Shown: one piece after another, positions 15,099-26,211 of the stretch | Numbering within the stretch: the first letter of the stretch is position 1 | Layout of the letters: each line of letters begins with the position of its first letter | Assembly: GCF_036788415.1 (NCBI RefSeq) | Contig: NZ_DAIQNN010000029.1 | Span: 1 to 36,598 of the forward strand | Direction of reading: 5' to 3' | Length of the DNA: 36,598 nucleotides | DNA from: Rubrimonas sp036788415 | GTDB lineage: Bacteria; Pseudomonadota; Alphaproteobacteria; Rhodobacterales; Rhodobacteraceae | Program-made: the position numbers and the translations under genes | The notes under the pieces: model-generated | Told to the model about the DNA's origin: nothing | The model's input: the letters and a program-made list of their open reading frames with translations, nothing else | Database searches by the model: none

Positions 15099-15946
15099 TT
15101 GGTCTCAAGGCGCTTCTTCATCTTGCGCAGCGCCTGCGCTTCGAGCTGGCGCACGCGCTCCTTCGACAGCTTGAGCTTGACGCCGAGGCTCTCCAGCGTC
15201 TCCGGCTCGTCCGACAGCTTGCGCGCGATGATGATCATGCGCTCGCGATCCGTCAGCGCGCGGAAGGCGTCCGAAAGCCACGCCCGCGCGGTTCCCAGAT
15301 CGCTGTCGCGCGACACGGCCTCCAGCGGCGTCGGACCGTCATCCTCAAGCGTCTCGACCCATTCGCGGCCCTCTTCGCCCGCCTGCTGCGCGTTCAGCGA
15401 GAAATCCGCGCCGGCGAGCCGCGCCTCCATCATCTCCACGTCGCGCAGCGGGCAGCCGAGTTCTGCGGCGATCTCCTCGCGGATCTCGTGCGAGGTGAAG
15501 AGGTCGAATTCGACGCCCTTCTCGCGCTCGAGCTTCGCGCGGACGCGGCGCATGTTGAAGAAGAGCGATTTCTGCGACGATGTCGAGCCGGTGCGCACCA
15601 GCGACCAGTTGCGCATCACATAGTCCTGGATCGACGCCTTGATCCACCAGACGGCGTAGGTGCTGAAGCGCACGCCGCGGTCGGGGTCGAATTTCGAGGC
15701 GGCCTTCATCAGCCCGACGCCGGCTTCCTGGATGAGGTCGTTCATCGAGGCGCCGTAGCGGCGGTATTTCGAGGCCATCGAGATGGCGAGACGCATGTAG
15801 GCCGTCACGAGGCGGTGCAGCGCCTGTTCGTCGCCTTCGTCGCGCCAGGCGCGGGCGAGCGCAAGCTCGGTCTCCGCGTCGAGCAGCTCCGCGCTCATCG
15901 CCTTGTGGGCGACCGATCCGACTGTGCGCGTCATCCCGTTGTTCAT
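15059..15946 (-). CDS. rpoH: Heat-shock/oxidative-stress sigma factor, RpoH2-type
   Basis: A 295-residue sigma-70-family protein. Region 2 is canonical (RLAISMASKYRRYGASMNDLIQEA, FSTYAVWWIKASIQDYVMRNWS). The RpoH box lies at about 125-134 (QKSLFFNMRR), and region 4 carries LSKERVRQLEAQALRKM. The RTGSTSSQKSLFF phrasing and the ALTDRERMIII segment are closer to RpoH2, the second RpoH of Rhodobacterales tied to singlet-oxygen and general stress, than to RpoH1; this subclass call is inference. The ATG at 15946 has GGAG 6 nt upstream. It is convergent with, and overlaps by 40 nt, the SDR/DUF2867 gene, and is divergent from cobU across 99 nt. Confidence 0.9.
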   Translation of the reverse strand: MNNGMTRTVGSVAHKAMSAELLDAETELALARAWRDEGDEQALHRLVTAYMRLAISMASKYRRYGASMNDLIQEAGVGLMKAASKFDPDRGVRFSTYAVWWIKASIQDYVMRNWSLVRTGSTSSQKSLFFNMRRVRAKLEREKGVEFDLFTSHEIREEIAAELGCPLRDVEMMEARLAGADFSLNAQQAGEEGREWVETLEDDGPTPLEAVSRDSDLGTARAWLSDAFRALTDRERMIIIARKLSDEPETLESLGVKLKLSKERVRQLEAQALRKMKKRLETNYGDAAAELAEAF

Positions 15947-16045
15947 GCCGAACTCCGTTTCCCTGTTGCGCCATCCCTGCGGAACCTGTCTGGTCCCGTC
16001 TCTGGTGCATTTTACGGCCTACGACCTTGGTCGGATCACGGGAAC

Positions 16046-16594
16046 ATGCCCGAAACGAACTATTTCGATTCCGGCGCCTTCCGGCGCGCGCTGGCGCTGG
16101 GCGGGGCGCGGTCGGGGAAAAGCGCTTTCGCGGAACGGCTTGCGCGCGGCTGCGGCGTCGAGAAGGTCTATCTCGCCACCGCCGAGCCGGGCGACGCGGA
16201 GATGGCGACTCGCATCGCGAAGCACCGCGAGATTCGCGGGGACGACTGGCTGACAGTCGAGACGCCGCGCGATCTCGTGTCGCAGTTGCAGATCGAAGAC
16301 CGACCGGACCGGGTGATTCTCGTCGACTGCCTGACCTTGTGGCTGTCCAACCGCCTGCTCGACGGCGCCGACCCTGAAGCCGACGCCGCGGCGCTCTGCG
16401 CGACGCTGGAGCGGATGGCGGCGCGGGTGGTTCTGGCGTCGAACGAGGTCGGGCTCGGGCTGGTGCCCGAAACGCCGCTCGGTCGCGTCTTCCGGGACGC
16501 GCAGGGACGGCTCAACCAGCGCGTGGCGGCGGTCTGCGATCTGGCGGTGTTCATGGCGGCGGGGCTGCCGATGACGCTGAAGGCCCCGCGATGA
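16046..16594 (+). CDS. cobU: Adenosylcobinamide kinase / adenosylcobinamide-phosphate guanylyltransferase
   Basis: A 182-residue bifunctional enzyme of the late cobalamin pathway (called CobP in some alphaproteobacteria) that makes GDP-cobinamide. The P-loop GGARSGKS is at residues 19-26. The diagnostic C-terminal block NEVGLGLVPETPLGRVFRDA with RLNQ is present, as is ILVDCLTLWLSN. Length is normal. The ATG at 16046 follows CGGGAAC, a fair ribosome site. Its stop overlaps the next gene (ATGA, 16591-16594). No other cob genes are seen except that phosphatase. Confidence 0.93.
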   Translation: MPETNYFDSGAFRRALALGGARSGKSAFAERLARGCGVEKVYLATAEPGDAEMATRIAKHREIRGDDWLTVETPRDLVSQLQIEDRPDRVILVDCLTLWLSNRLLDGADPEADAAALCATLERMAARVVLASNEVGLGLVPETPLGRVFRDAQGRLNQRVAAVCDLAVFMAAGLPMTLKAPR

Positions 16595-17178
16595 CGGCGC
16601 TGCGCTGGTGGTGGGTGCGCCATGCGCCGACCGGCGCGCAGGGCGCGATCGGCTGGACCGATCTCGCCGCGGACCTTTCGGATGCGGCGGCGCTCGGCCG
16701 GCTGGCGGCGGCGCTGCCGTACGCGCCGGTGCTGAGCTCCGATCTGGCGCGCGCGCGAACGACGGCGGAGCGGCTCGCGGGCGGGCGGCCGCTCGCCCCG
16801 CCCGATCCCGGACTGCGTGAGCTGCATTTCGGCGACTGGGAGGGGCGCGGCTTCGACGCCATCGCCAGGAGCCATCCCGCGGAGAGCCGCGCCTTCTGGG
16901 AGGCGCCCGGCCCATCGCGCGCCCCGGGCGGCGAGAGCTTCGACGATCTGGCGGCGCGCGTCGCGGCGACGGTCGCCCGCGTCAACGCCGAGATGGGAAC
17001 CGGCGACGTGATCGCGGTCGCGCATATGGGCTCGATCATGGCGGCGCTGGCGCAGGCGGCGGGGTTGTCGGCGGCGCAGGCGCTGCGCTTCTCCATCGCG
17101 CCGCTGTCCCTGACGCGGCTCGATTGGCTGCCCGACGCGCGGGCATGGCGGGTCGGCGCGGTCAACCTGACGCCCTGA
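16591..17178 (+). CDS. Histidine phosphatase, probable alpha-ribazole phosphatase (CobC-like)
   Basis: A 195-residue phosphoglycerate-mutase-fold phosphatase. The catalytic phosphohistidine motif VRHAPT is at residues 9-14, the LSSDLARARTTAE core block follows, then a LRELHFGDWEGR segment, and the second catalytic His in AVAHMGS near 145. These are shared by CobC and by other histidine phosphatases. The four-base overlap with cobU supports a role in removing phosphate from alpha-ribazole-5-phosphate during cobalamin assembly, but other phosphoester substrates remain possible. Confidence 0.8.
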   Translation: MTALRWWWVRHAPTGAQGAIGWTDLAADLSDAAALGRLAAALPYAPVLSSDLARARTTAERLAGGRPLAPPDPGLRELHFGDWEGRGFDAIARSHPAESRAFWEAPGPSRAPGGESFDDLAARVAATVARVNAEMGTGDVIAVAHMGSIMAALAQAAGLSAAQALRFSIAPLSLTRLDWLPDARAWRVGAVNLTP

Positions 17179-17217
17179 GGCGGCGCGAAGGGTCGGCCGC
17201 ACATCCGTGCGGGGGCC

Positions 17218-17886
17218 TCACTCGGCCATGATCTGCTCGTAGGCGGCGTTGATGCGCGCCAGCCGCGCCGTGGCGAGCTTGATCGCCTCCTCCGGCAGGC
17301 CGCGCGCGATCATCCTGTCGGGATGGGTTTCGCGCACCAAGGCCCGCCAGCGCGCCCGCGCGGTCGCGGGGTCGGCGCCGGGGGGCAGGCCGAGCACCGC
17401 CCATGGGTCGCGCTCGGGGGCGTAGGCGGCGCGCAGCCGCTCGAACTCCGCCCGCGGCACGCCGAAGATCTCGGCGCAGCGGCCCAGAAACGCGTCCTCC
17501 GCCTCGTGATAGGCGCCGTCGGCGAGCGCGATGTGGAAAAGGCCGTCGAGCAGGTCCGACAGCGTCGCCGAGCCGGGGCCGAACATGCGGGCGATCTGCG
17601 CCGCATAGGTCTCGAAGCCCGCCACGTCGCGGCGGGCGCTGTCGAACAGCATCGCGGCGCTCCGCTCGGACGCCCTCGGGATGGTGAAGACTTCGCGGAA
17701 GGCCGCGACTTCGTCGCGCGTCACCCGCCCGTCGGCCTTGGCCATCTTCGCGCCCAGCGCGATCACGGCGATGGTGAAGGCGACGCGGCGCTGCGGCGGG
17801 GTCGACAGCCGCTCCAGCACCGCCGACAGCTTCTCGCCGCGCGCCAGCGCCTGCGCGGCGTCCGCGATGCGCCTCCAGATCGACAT
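17218..17886 (-). CDS. TerB-like/J-domain co-chaperone, DjlA-type but without membrane anchor
   Basis: A 222-residue protein. Residues about 35-140 form a helical TerB-like domain (AFTIAVIALGAKMAKADGRVTRDEV, then LLDGLFHIALADGAYHEAED, both with the acidic ADG pattern). Residues about 160-222 are a J domain with DPWAVLGLPPGAD and the Hsp70-stimulating HPD at 188-190. DjlA has the same order after an N-terminal membrane helix, but here no such helix is seen. The ATG at 17886 has GGGGGAGG just upstream. The much longer open frame upstream overlaps the acetyltransferase gene and is noise. It probably acts with DnaK in the cytoplasm. It lies 26 nt after the GNAT gene on the same strand. Confidence 0.82.
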   Translation of the reverse strand: MSIWRRIADAAQALARGEKLSAVLERLSTPPQRRVAFTIAVIALGAKMAKADGRVTRDEVAAFREVFTIPRASERSAAMLFDSARRDVAGFETYAAQIARMFGPGSATLSDLLDGLFHIALADGAYHEAEDAFLGRCAEIFGVPRAEFERLRAAYAPERDPWAVLGLPPGADPATARARWRALVRETHPDRMIARGLPEEAIKLATARLARINAAYEQIMAE

Positions 17887-17912
17887 CGACGCCTCCCCCG
17901 ACCCGCTTGAGC

Positions 17913-18410
17913 CTAAAGGAGTTTCTGCATCAGCACCAGATCGAGCCAGCGCCCGAACTTGCGCCCGACCTGCGGCATCCGCCCGATCTCGGCGAAGCCG
18001 TGCCGGCCATGCAGGGCGATGGAGGCGTCGTTCTCGGAGCCGATGGCGGCGACCAGCGCATGGACCGCATGCAGCCGCGCCCGCGCCTCTAGCGCCGTCA
18101 GGATCGCGCCCCCCACATTGCGCCTCCGATGCGGTTCGGCGACGTAGAGCGACAGCTCCGCCGTGTGTCGATAGGCGCCGTAGGGGCGGAACGGCCCGAG
18201 CGCGCCATAGCCCGCGAGCGCGCCCGCCCGCTCCGCCGCGAGCACCGGATAGCCGGCGGCGCGGCGGGTCTCGAACCAGTCCGCCACCTGCGCGTCGTCC
18301 TGCGGGGTCAGCGCCCACGAGGCCGTTCCGGCGAGGATCTCCGCGTTCAGGATCGCCGCGACCTGCGGCAGGTCGCGCGGCTGCGCGTCGCGGATCGCGA
18401 TGTCGTCCAT
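17913..18410 (-). CDS. GNAT acetyltransferase, phosphinothricin-acetyltransferase-like
   Basis: A 165-residue GNAT-fold protein. IRDAQPRDLPQVAAILNAEI opens the fold, ELSLYVAEPHRRRNVGGAILTAL holds the acetyl-CoA-binding R-R-x-x-G-G/A loop (about 90-102), and GSENDASIALHGRHGFAEIG is the C-terminal block typical of the Pat/YncA subgroup. Members of this group acetylate amino-acid-like substrates such as methionine derivatives or phosphinothricin. The real substrate cannot be read. It is upstream of the J-domain gene on the same strand and divergent from the 5-oxoprolinase gene. Confidence 0.85.
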   Translation of the reverse strand: MDDIAIRDAQPRDLPQVAAILNAEILAGTASWALTPQDDAQVADWFETRRAAGYPVLAAERAGALAGYGALGPFRPYGAYRHTAELSLYVAEPHRRRNVGGAILTALEARARLHAVHALVAAIGSENDASIALHGRHGFAEIGRMPQVGRKFGRWLDLVLMQKLL

Positions 18411-18432
18411 GGCGGGCCCCCGTTCGCGCGCC

Positions 18433-18467
18433 GCAGATCGCGCGCAGATCGCGCCGTAGATCGCGCC
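18433..18467. repeat. Three tandem copies of a 12-bp unit in the GNAT/5-oxoprolinase divergent gap
   Basis: The unit GCAGATCGCGCC occurs at 18433 (11 bases, lacking the last C), 18444 (exact) and 18456 (one change, GTAG for GCAG). It lies between two divergent starts at 18410 and 18563, where regulatory sites are expected. It may also be replication slippage in GC-rich DNA. Confidence 0.5.
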
Positions 18468-18562
18468 GGGGGCGCGCGCGCGTCCATGCGCACGATCAAG
18501 GCGCCATTTCCGCCGCCGCCGCGCCCGCGTAAACCTCTATGGGCGAACAGGAGGGAACGGGC

Positions 18563-22192
<3,630 letters not shown>

Positions 22193-22198
22193 TCGGGG

Positions 22199-22240
22199 TC
22201 ATCCGGCTGCGGTCATCCGGCTGCGGTCATCCGGCTGCGG
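22199..22240. repeat. Three exact tandem copies of a 14-bp unit at the ctrA 3' end
   Basis: TCATCCGGCTGCGG occurs at 22199-22212, 22213-22226 and 22227-22240 without any mismatch. The third copy supplies the last codons and stop codon of ctrA on the minus strand, and the other two lie just beyond the stop. Each copy begins with TCA, so each carries a TGA on the minus strand. The 14-bp period is not a multiple of three. Confidence 0.85.
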
Positions 22241-22940
22241 CGCGGCGCTGTTCGACCGTCGCCGGCTGCGGCTCGCGCAGAACATAGCCGCGGCCCCACA
22301 CCGTCTCGATGTGGTTCTCGCCGCCGGTGGCCTGGCTGAGCTTCTTGCGCAGCTTGCAGATGAAGACGTCGATGATTTTGAGCTCCGGCTCGTCCATGCC
22401 GCCGTAGAGATGGTTGAGGAACATCTCCTTGGTGAGCGTGGTTCCCTTGCGCAGGGAGAGCAGTTCGAGCATCTGATATTCCTTGCCGGTCAGATGCACC
22501 GGTTGGCCGCGCACTTCGACGGTCTTGGCGTCGAGATTGACCCGAATTTCCCCGGTCTGGATCACCGACTGCGCATGCCCCTTCGAGCGGCGCACGATGG
22601 CGTGGATGCGCGCGATCAGCTCGTCGCGGTTGAACGGCTTTGTGAGATAGTCGTCCGCGCCGAAACCGAAACCCTTGATCTTGTCGTCGGCGCCGTCGAG
22701 ACCGGAGAGAATCAGCGTCGGCGTGTCGATCTTGCCCAGACGAAGCTTGCGCAGCACTTCGTAGCCGGGCATGTCGGGCAAGTTGAGATCGAGTATGATC
22801 AGGTCGTAATCGTAAAGCTTCGCGAGATCGAGGCCTTCTTCCCCGAGGTCCGTCGCATAGACGTTAAAATTCGCCTTGCGCAGCATCGTCTCGATGCTGC
22901 GGGCGGTCGACGGATCGTCCTCGATCAGCAGAACGCGCAT
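22227..22940 (-). CDS. ctrA: Cell-cycle response regulator CtrA
   Basis: A 237-residue OmpR-type response regulator. The receiver domain (1-120) has the acidic pair ED at 7-8, the phosphoacceptor Asp51 in LIILDLNLPDMPGYEV, and Lys in DDYLTKPF. The DNA-binding winged helix (about 130-225) has LTGKEYQMLELLSLRKGTTLTKEMF and VWGRGYVLR. The near-verbatim receiver is diagnostic for alphaproteobacterial CtrA, the master regulator of cell-cycle, motility and, in Rhodobacterales, often gene-transfer-agent genes. The C-terminal tail after the winged helix is short and Ala-rich. The same-strand neighbour upstream is sciP, its known partner. The 152 nt between them hold a TTAA-type element that could be an autoregulatory site. 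Confidence 0.97.
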   Translation of the reverse strand: MRVLLIEDDPSTARSIETMLRKANFNVYATDLGEEGLDLAKLYDYDLIILDLNLPDMPGYEVLRKLRLGKIDTPTLILSGLDGADDKIKGFGFGADDYLTKPFNRDELIARIHAIVRRSKGHAQSVIQTGEIRVNLDAKTVEVRGQPVHLTGKEYQMLELLSLRKGTTLTKEMFLNHLYGGMDEPELKIIDVFICKLRKKLSQATGGENHIETVWGRGYVLREPQPATVEQRRAAAG

Positions 22941-23001
22941 GGGGTTCCCCCGGGGCTATGTCTCCAACACATGAGACACGATAGCACCCCGGTGGTAAAC
23001 G

Positions 23002-23016
23002 AAAACTTACCGTTAA
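23002..23016 (-). promoter_or_regulatory. Candidate CtrA-type site upstream of ctrA
   Basis: On the minus strand this reads TTAACGGTAAGTTTT, a TTAA half-site, seven bases, then TTTT. The established CtrA target is TTAA-N7-TTAA, so the second half-site has two mismatches. It lies about 62-76 nt before the ctrA start, in the AT-richest part of the intergenic region. Autoregulation of ctrA is known in this class. Binding here is inference. Confidence 0.35.
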
Positions 23017-23092
23017 TGGCGAAGATGCGACCTTGTTGCACGCCAGGGTTGCAAGCCCGGTTTGGACGGCGCGCTCAGGTCCGCCCGGTCGA

Positions 23093-23362
23093 TCAGTTCG
23101 ACCGGTAGAGCTGGATGCGCGTCGCGCGGAGCGCGCCGACGCCATGTTCGTGCAGCGCGGCGCGCCAGCTTTCAAGCTCTTCGAGCGTCAGCCCGTAGCG
23201 CGCGCAGGCGTCCTCGCTGGAGATGAGCTTCTGCTGGACGGCCGCCACGACGGCGGCCTTGCGGCTGGCGACCCAGCGCTTGGTGTCGCAGGGCGGGAGA
23301 TCGGACAAGGTCATTCGACCGCGACTGCGCGCCATGACGGGCGCCTCTTCTGGGATACGCAT
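23093..23362 (-). CDS. sciP: CtrA inhibitor SciP (DUF1153)
   Basis: An 89-residue helix-turn-helix protein. The core TLSDLPPCDTKRWVASRKAAVVAAV, then LISSEDACARYGLTLEELESW and GVGALRATRIQLYR, matches DUF1153, whose Caulobacter member SciP binds CtrA and blocks activation of its targets. I place the start at 23362 because GGAG lies 6 nt upstream. An earlier in-frame ATG at 23395 has no ribosome site. Residues MRIPEEAPVMARSRGR before the core differ from the usual family N-terminus. It precedes ctrA on the same strand, the normal arrangement partner. Confidence 0.9.
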   Translation of the reverse strand: MRIPEEAPVMARSRGRMTLSDLPPCDTKRWVASRKAAVVAAVQQKLISSEDACARYGLTLEELESWRAALHEHGVGALRATRIQLYRSN

Positions 23363-23482
23363 GTGACACTCCACGCGGCAAGCAACTTCACCCACTGCGG
23401 GAGCGTCGCGCGGGCCGTTTAAGATGCGATGAACAGGGGACGGCGCGCGCGGCTCCTCGCGGACCGCGCCGGAGACGGCGGA

Positions 23483-24097
23483 TCAGCCGGACGCGGCGGA
23501 GGCGGGCGCGCCGACCGGGATCAGAACTTCGTTGCGGCGCAGCGGGCCGGGCGTCCATGGATCGTTGTAATAGGCGAAGATCGGCGGCCCGGAAGGCGCG
23601 AGACCCTTCGCCGCCATCCAGCCGCGCAACTCGGCCTCGCGTTCGGCCAGCGCCGCGTCGGTGGCGACGCCCGAGAAGCGCAGGGCGGCCATCCGGGCGG
23701 GCGGCGCTTCGCGAAGCGACACCGGCGCGGGGCCCGGCGACGGCAGGGAGTTCAGCTCATGTTCCGACGGCATCACGAAACCGACCGTCCAGCCCTCCGG
23801 CCCGCCAGTCTGCACCACAGGCGCCGTCATGGCGATCTTCTGCCCCTCGCGCTCGGAGGCGAAGATGTACCGTGCAAGCGGTCGGAACCCGTCGCCCAGC
23901 GCCGCGCGCCGAGGGCCCTGCGTGCGGGTCTCAGCCAGCACCATCGCGGGATAGTCGCGCAGCTCGCGCGCGCCATCGGAGGCGACGACGCGATAGGCGG
24001 GGGTTTCGATTGTGAGCGTCACATAGAGCCACGCCCCCGCCGCGAGCGCCGCAACGCCGCCCAACGCCGCCGCCAGAACCACCACGATCCGCCTCAT
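23483..24097 (-). CDS. SOUL-family haem-binding protein, membrane-anchored or secreted
   Basis: A 204-residue protein opening with a hydrophobic segment (about 4-27, VVVLAAALGGVAALAAGAWLYV), a signal anchor without a clear cleavage site. The rest matches the SOUL/HBP fold: ETPAYRVVASDGARELRDYPAMVLAET, ARYIFASEREGQKIAMTAPVV, and FVMPSEHELNSLP, with the late YNDPWTPGPLRRNEVLI. Eukaryotic SOUL proteins bind haem or porphyrins. In bacteria the role is not settled. The ATG at 24097 is preceded by a GAGTGCGGAC stretch, a moderate ribosome site. It is divergent from the VWA gene across 111 nt. Confidence 0.87.
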   Translation of the reverse strand: MRRIVVVLAAALGGVAALAAGAWLYVTLTIETPAYRVVASDGARELRDYPAMVLAETRTQGPRRAALGDGFRPLARYIFASEREGQKIAMTAPVVQTGGPEGWTVGFVMPSEHELNSLPSPGPAPVSLREAPPARMAALRFSGVATDAALAEREAELRGWMAAKGLAPSGPPIFAYYNDPWTPGPLRRNEVLIPVGAPASAASG

Positions 24098-24208
24098 CCG
24101 TCCGCACTCCCGACCACCAGTCGACAGATAGCGGTCCGCGCGCTCAGGGCGAGGCCCCTCTTGCCTGCGCGCGGCGAGGGCGCACTTAATCAGGCGAGGG
24201 AGACGCAG

Positions 24209-24916
24209 ATGCGCCGCAAGACCGATCAGAGCCCCGCGCCGACCGCGCCCGCCGCGAACGCAGCCGAGATCGACGCGTTCCTGCGCCGCGCCGCCGCGAT
24301 CGCACCGCCTCCGACGGCTGCGTCCGGGCGGCTGGTCTTCGCGCTCGACGCGACGATGAGCCGGCAGCCGACCTGGGACCTCGCCTGTTCGCTGCAGGGC
24401 GCGATGTTCGACGCCGCCGCCTCGGTGGGCGGGCTGGCGGTTCAGCTGGTCTATTTCCGCGGTCTCTCCGAAACCCGCGCCTCGCGCTGGGTCGGCGACG
24501 CGCGCGCGCTTGGCGGGCTGATGGGGCGGATCGACTGCCGGGGCGGGCGCACCCAGATCGCCAAGGTCCTCGCGCATGTCCGCCGCGAGGCCGAGGCCCG
24601 CCCGGTCGCGGCGCTCGCCTATGTCGGCGACTGCATGGAGGAGGATGTGGACGCGCTCTGCGCGACGGCGGGCGAACTCGGCCTGCTGGGCGTCAAGGCG
24701 TTCATGTTCCACGAAGGGGCCGACGCCGCGGCGGCGCGGGCCTTTCGCGAGATCGCCCGTCTGACCGGCGGGGCCTATCTGCCCTTCGACGCCCGTGCGG
24801 CGGCGGAGCTGCGGGCGCTGTTGGGCGCGGTCGCGGCCTATGCGGCGGGGGGGCGCCGCGCGCTCGAAGCGCAGGGCGGGAGTGCCGCCGCCCGCCTGCT
24901 CGCCGATCTGCGCTGA
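24209..24916 (+). CDS. VWA-like domain protein
   Basis: A 235-residue protein without a signal peptide. After a disordered N-terminus (about 1-40), residues 42-210 form a von Willebrand factor A-like domain: LVFALDATMSRQPTW supplies the metal-site motif D47-x-T49-x-S51, with a later GRTQIAKVL segment for the threonine loop, and AYVGDCMEE for the third loop. A MIDAS-type metal site implies regulated protein binding. GAGGGAGA lies just upstream of the ATG at 24209. It is followed 9 nt later by a membrane J-domain gene, so the two are probably one operon. The function is not known. Confidence 0.75.
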   Translation: MRRKTDQSPAPTAPAANAAEIDAFLRRAAAIAPPPTAASGRLVFALDATMSRQPTWDLACSLQGAMFDAAASVGGLAVQLVYFRGLSETRASRWVGDARALGGLMGRIDCRGGRTQIAKVLAHVRREAEARPVAALAYVGDCMEEDVDALCATAGELGLLGVKAFMFHEGADAAAARAFREIARLTGGAYLPFDARAAAELRALLGAVAAYAAGGRRALEAQGGSAAARLLADLR

Positions 24917-24925
24917 GGCCGGCGC

Positions 24926-25612
24926 ATGGCCTCCTTCGCCTTCGCCCTGCTGCTCGGGATCGTCCTGGCGGCGACGCTGCGCGCCGCCCTGCGGGGCGGC
25001 ATCCGGGCGCAGCGCGTGATCGGCGGCGGGGCGCTGGCGGCGGCGGCGCTGCTGCTGCTCGCGCGCCAGCTCGGCCTTGCGGCGGCGCTTGCGATGGCGG
25101 GCGCCGCGCTGCTGGCGCGCGAGCGGGCGGTCCGAGCCGGCGACGGCGACGGCTGGGCGCGGTCGGGCGGCGCCTCCGAAGTGCGCAGCCGGATGCTCGC
25201 GATGCGGCTCGATCACGCGACGGGCGAGATGGAGGGAGAGGTCCTCGGCGGCCCCTTCGCCGGTCGAAAGCTGTCCTCGCTGAGCCTCGCCGAGGCGCTG
25301 ACGCTGGCCGCCGCCATCGAGCAGGACGACGCGCAGAGCCTGACCCTTCTGTGCGCCTGGCTCGACCGCGCCCATCCCGACTGGCGGGAGGCGGACGCCG
25401 GCCCGGAGGCGTCGCGCGCCGACCCGCCCTCCCCGGACCTCCAGATGACCCGCGCCCGCGCCTACGAGATCCTCGGCCTCGCGCCGGGGGCCGACGCGGC
25501 GGCGATCCGCGCCGCGCACCGCCGCCTGATGAAGAAGGTCCACCCCGACCAAGGCGGCTCGGCGGCGCTCGCCGCCGAGATCAACGCCGCCAAGACAGCG
25601 CTTCTGGGCTGA
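24926..25612 (+). CDS. Membrane-anchored J-domain protein, Tim14/Pam18-like C-terminus
   Basis: A 228-residue protein with two or three hydrophobic segments in the first 75 residues, a linker, a segment of about 60 residues with LDHATGEMEGEVLGGPFAGRKLS, and a C-terminal J domain (about 175-228). The HPD is at 206-208 in KVHPDQGGSAALAAEINAAK. The J domain is at the very C-terminus and the HPDQGGS...INAAK wording is strikingly like mitochondrial Tim14/Pam18. This would place a DnaK-stimulating site next to the inner membrane. It is probably cotranscribed with the VWA gene 9 nt upstream. Substrates are unknown. Confidence 0.82.
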   Translation: MASFAFALLLGIVLAATLRAALRGGIRAQRVIGGGALAAAALLLLARQLGLAAALAMAGAALLARERAVRAGDGDGWARSGGASEVRSRMLAMRLDHATGEMEGEVLGGPFAGRKLSSLSLAEALTLAAAIEQDDAQSLTLLCAWLDRAHPDWREADAGPEASRADPPSPDLQMTRARAYEILGLAPGADAAAIRAAHRRLMKKVHPDQGGSAALAAEINAAKTALLG

Positions 25613-25621
25613 CGCCGCACC

Positions 25622-26149
25622 TCAGCGGAACGCGTCCGAGCCGGGGAATCGCGCGCCTTCCGCGACCCAGGCCTCGAGTGCGGCCAGCGTCCCGCCGAGC
25701 CGCAGGATCAGATATTCGCCGGTCGGCGAGACCACGCCGACCATCTCTCCCATGTGAATGATCCGCGCCCGGGGCGCGCCGAGCGCGGCCTCGCGCGCGG
25801 CGAAGGCGACGCGCGTGCGCGCGGAGTTGATTCTCCCGATCTCTGCGCGCGCCGCGTCGAGGCGCAGCAGGAATGCCCGCGCCGCCTCGCGGGCCGGCTC
25901 GGGCGTCGCCGGCCGCGCCAGCGTCGCGCGCGCCTCGGCGCAGGCGTCCGCCAGCGCAGCGACAAGCGCGACCGGCTCCTCGCGCGACTCGAAGCGCGCC
26001 CGGTTGTCGTATTGCCGACAGGTCATGGCGAAAGCGATGTCGGTTCCGGCTTCGGGCGGCGCGGCGCGTGCGGGCGCTGCGGCGAGGCTCCCTGCGAGCA
26101 TCGCGGCAAGTGCGGATCGGCGCAGGATAAGTCTATACCAACATGGCAT
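25622..26149 (-). CDS. Secreted protein of unknown function
   Basis: A 175-residue protein with an N-terminal signal peptide: basic start, hydrophobic LAAMLAGSLAAA, and an APARA-APP cleavage near residue 29. The mature part contains TCRQYDNRARFES and CAEARATLA (two Cys), a helical Ala/Arg-rich middle, and a C-terminal strand set MGEMVGVVSPTGEYLILRLGGTLAALEAWVAEG. I chose the ATG at 26149 because AAGGA lies about 7 nt upstream. The ATG at 26179 would add ten polar residues before the signal peptide. I recognise no family. It faces the J-domain gene tail-to-tail with a 9-nt gap. Confidence 0.65.
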   Translation of the reverse strand: MPCWYRLILRRSALAAMLAGSLAAAPARAAPPEAGTDIAFAMTCRQYDNRARFESREEPVALVAALADACAEARATLARPATPEPAREAARAFLLRLDAARAEIGRINSARTRVAFAAREAALGAPRARIIHMGEMVGVVSPTGEYLILRLGGTLAALEAWVAEGARFPGSDAFR

Positions 26150-26211
26150 TTTCGGTTCCTTCTGGCCTCGAAACGTCACATCGAGCCGTCAGGATGACAC
26201 AAAAACGTCAA

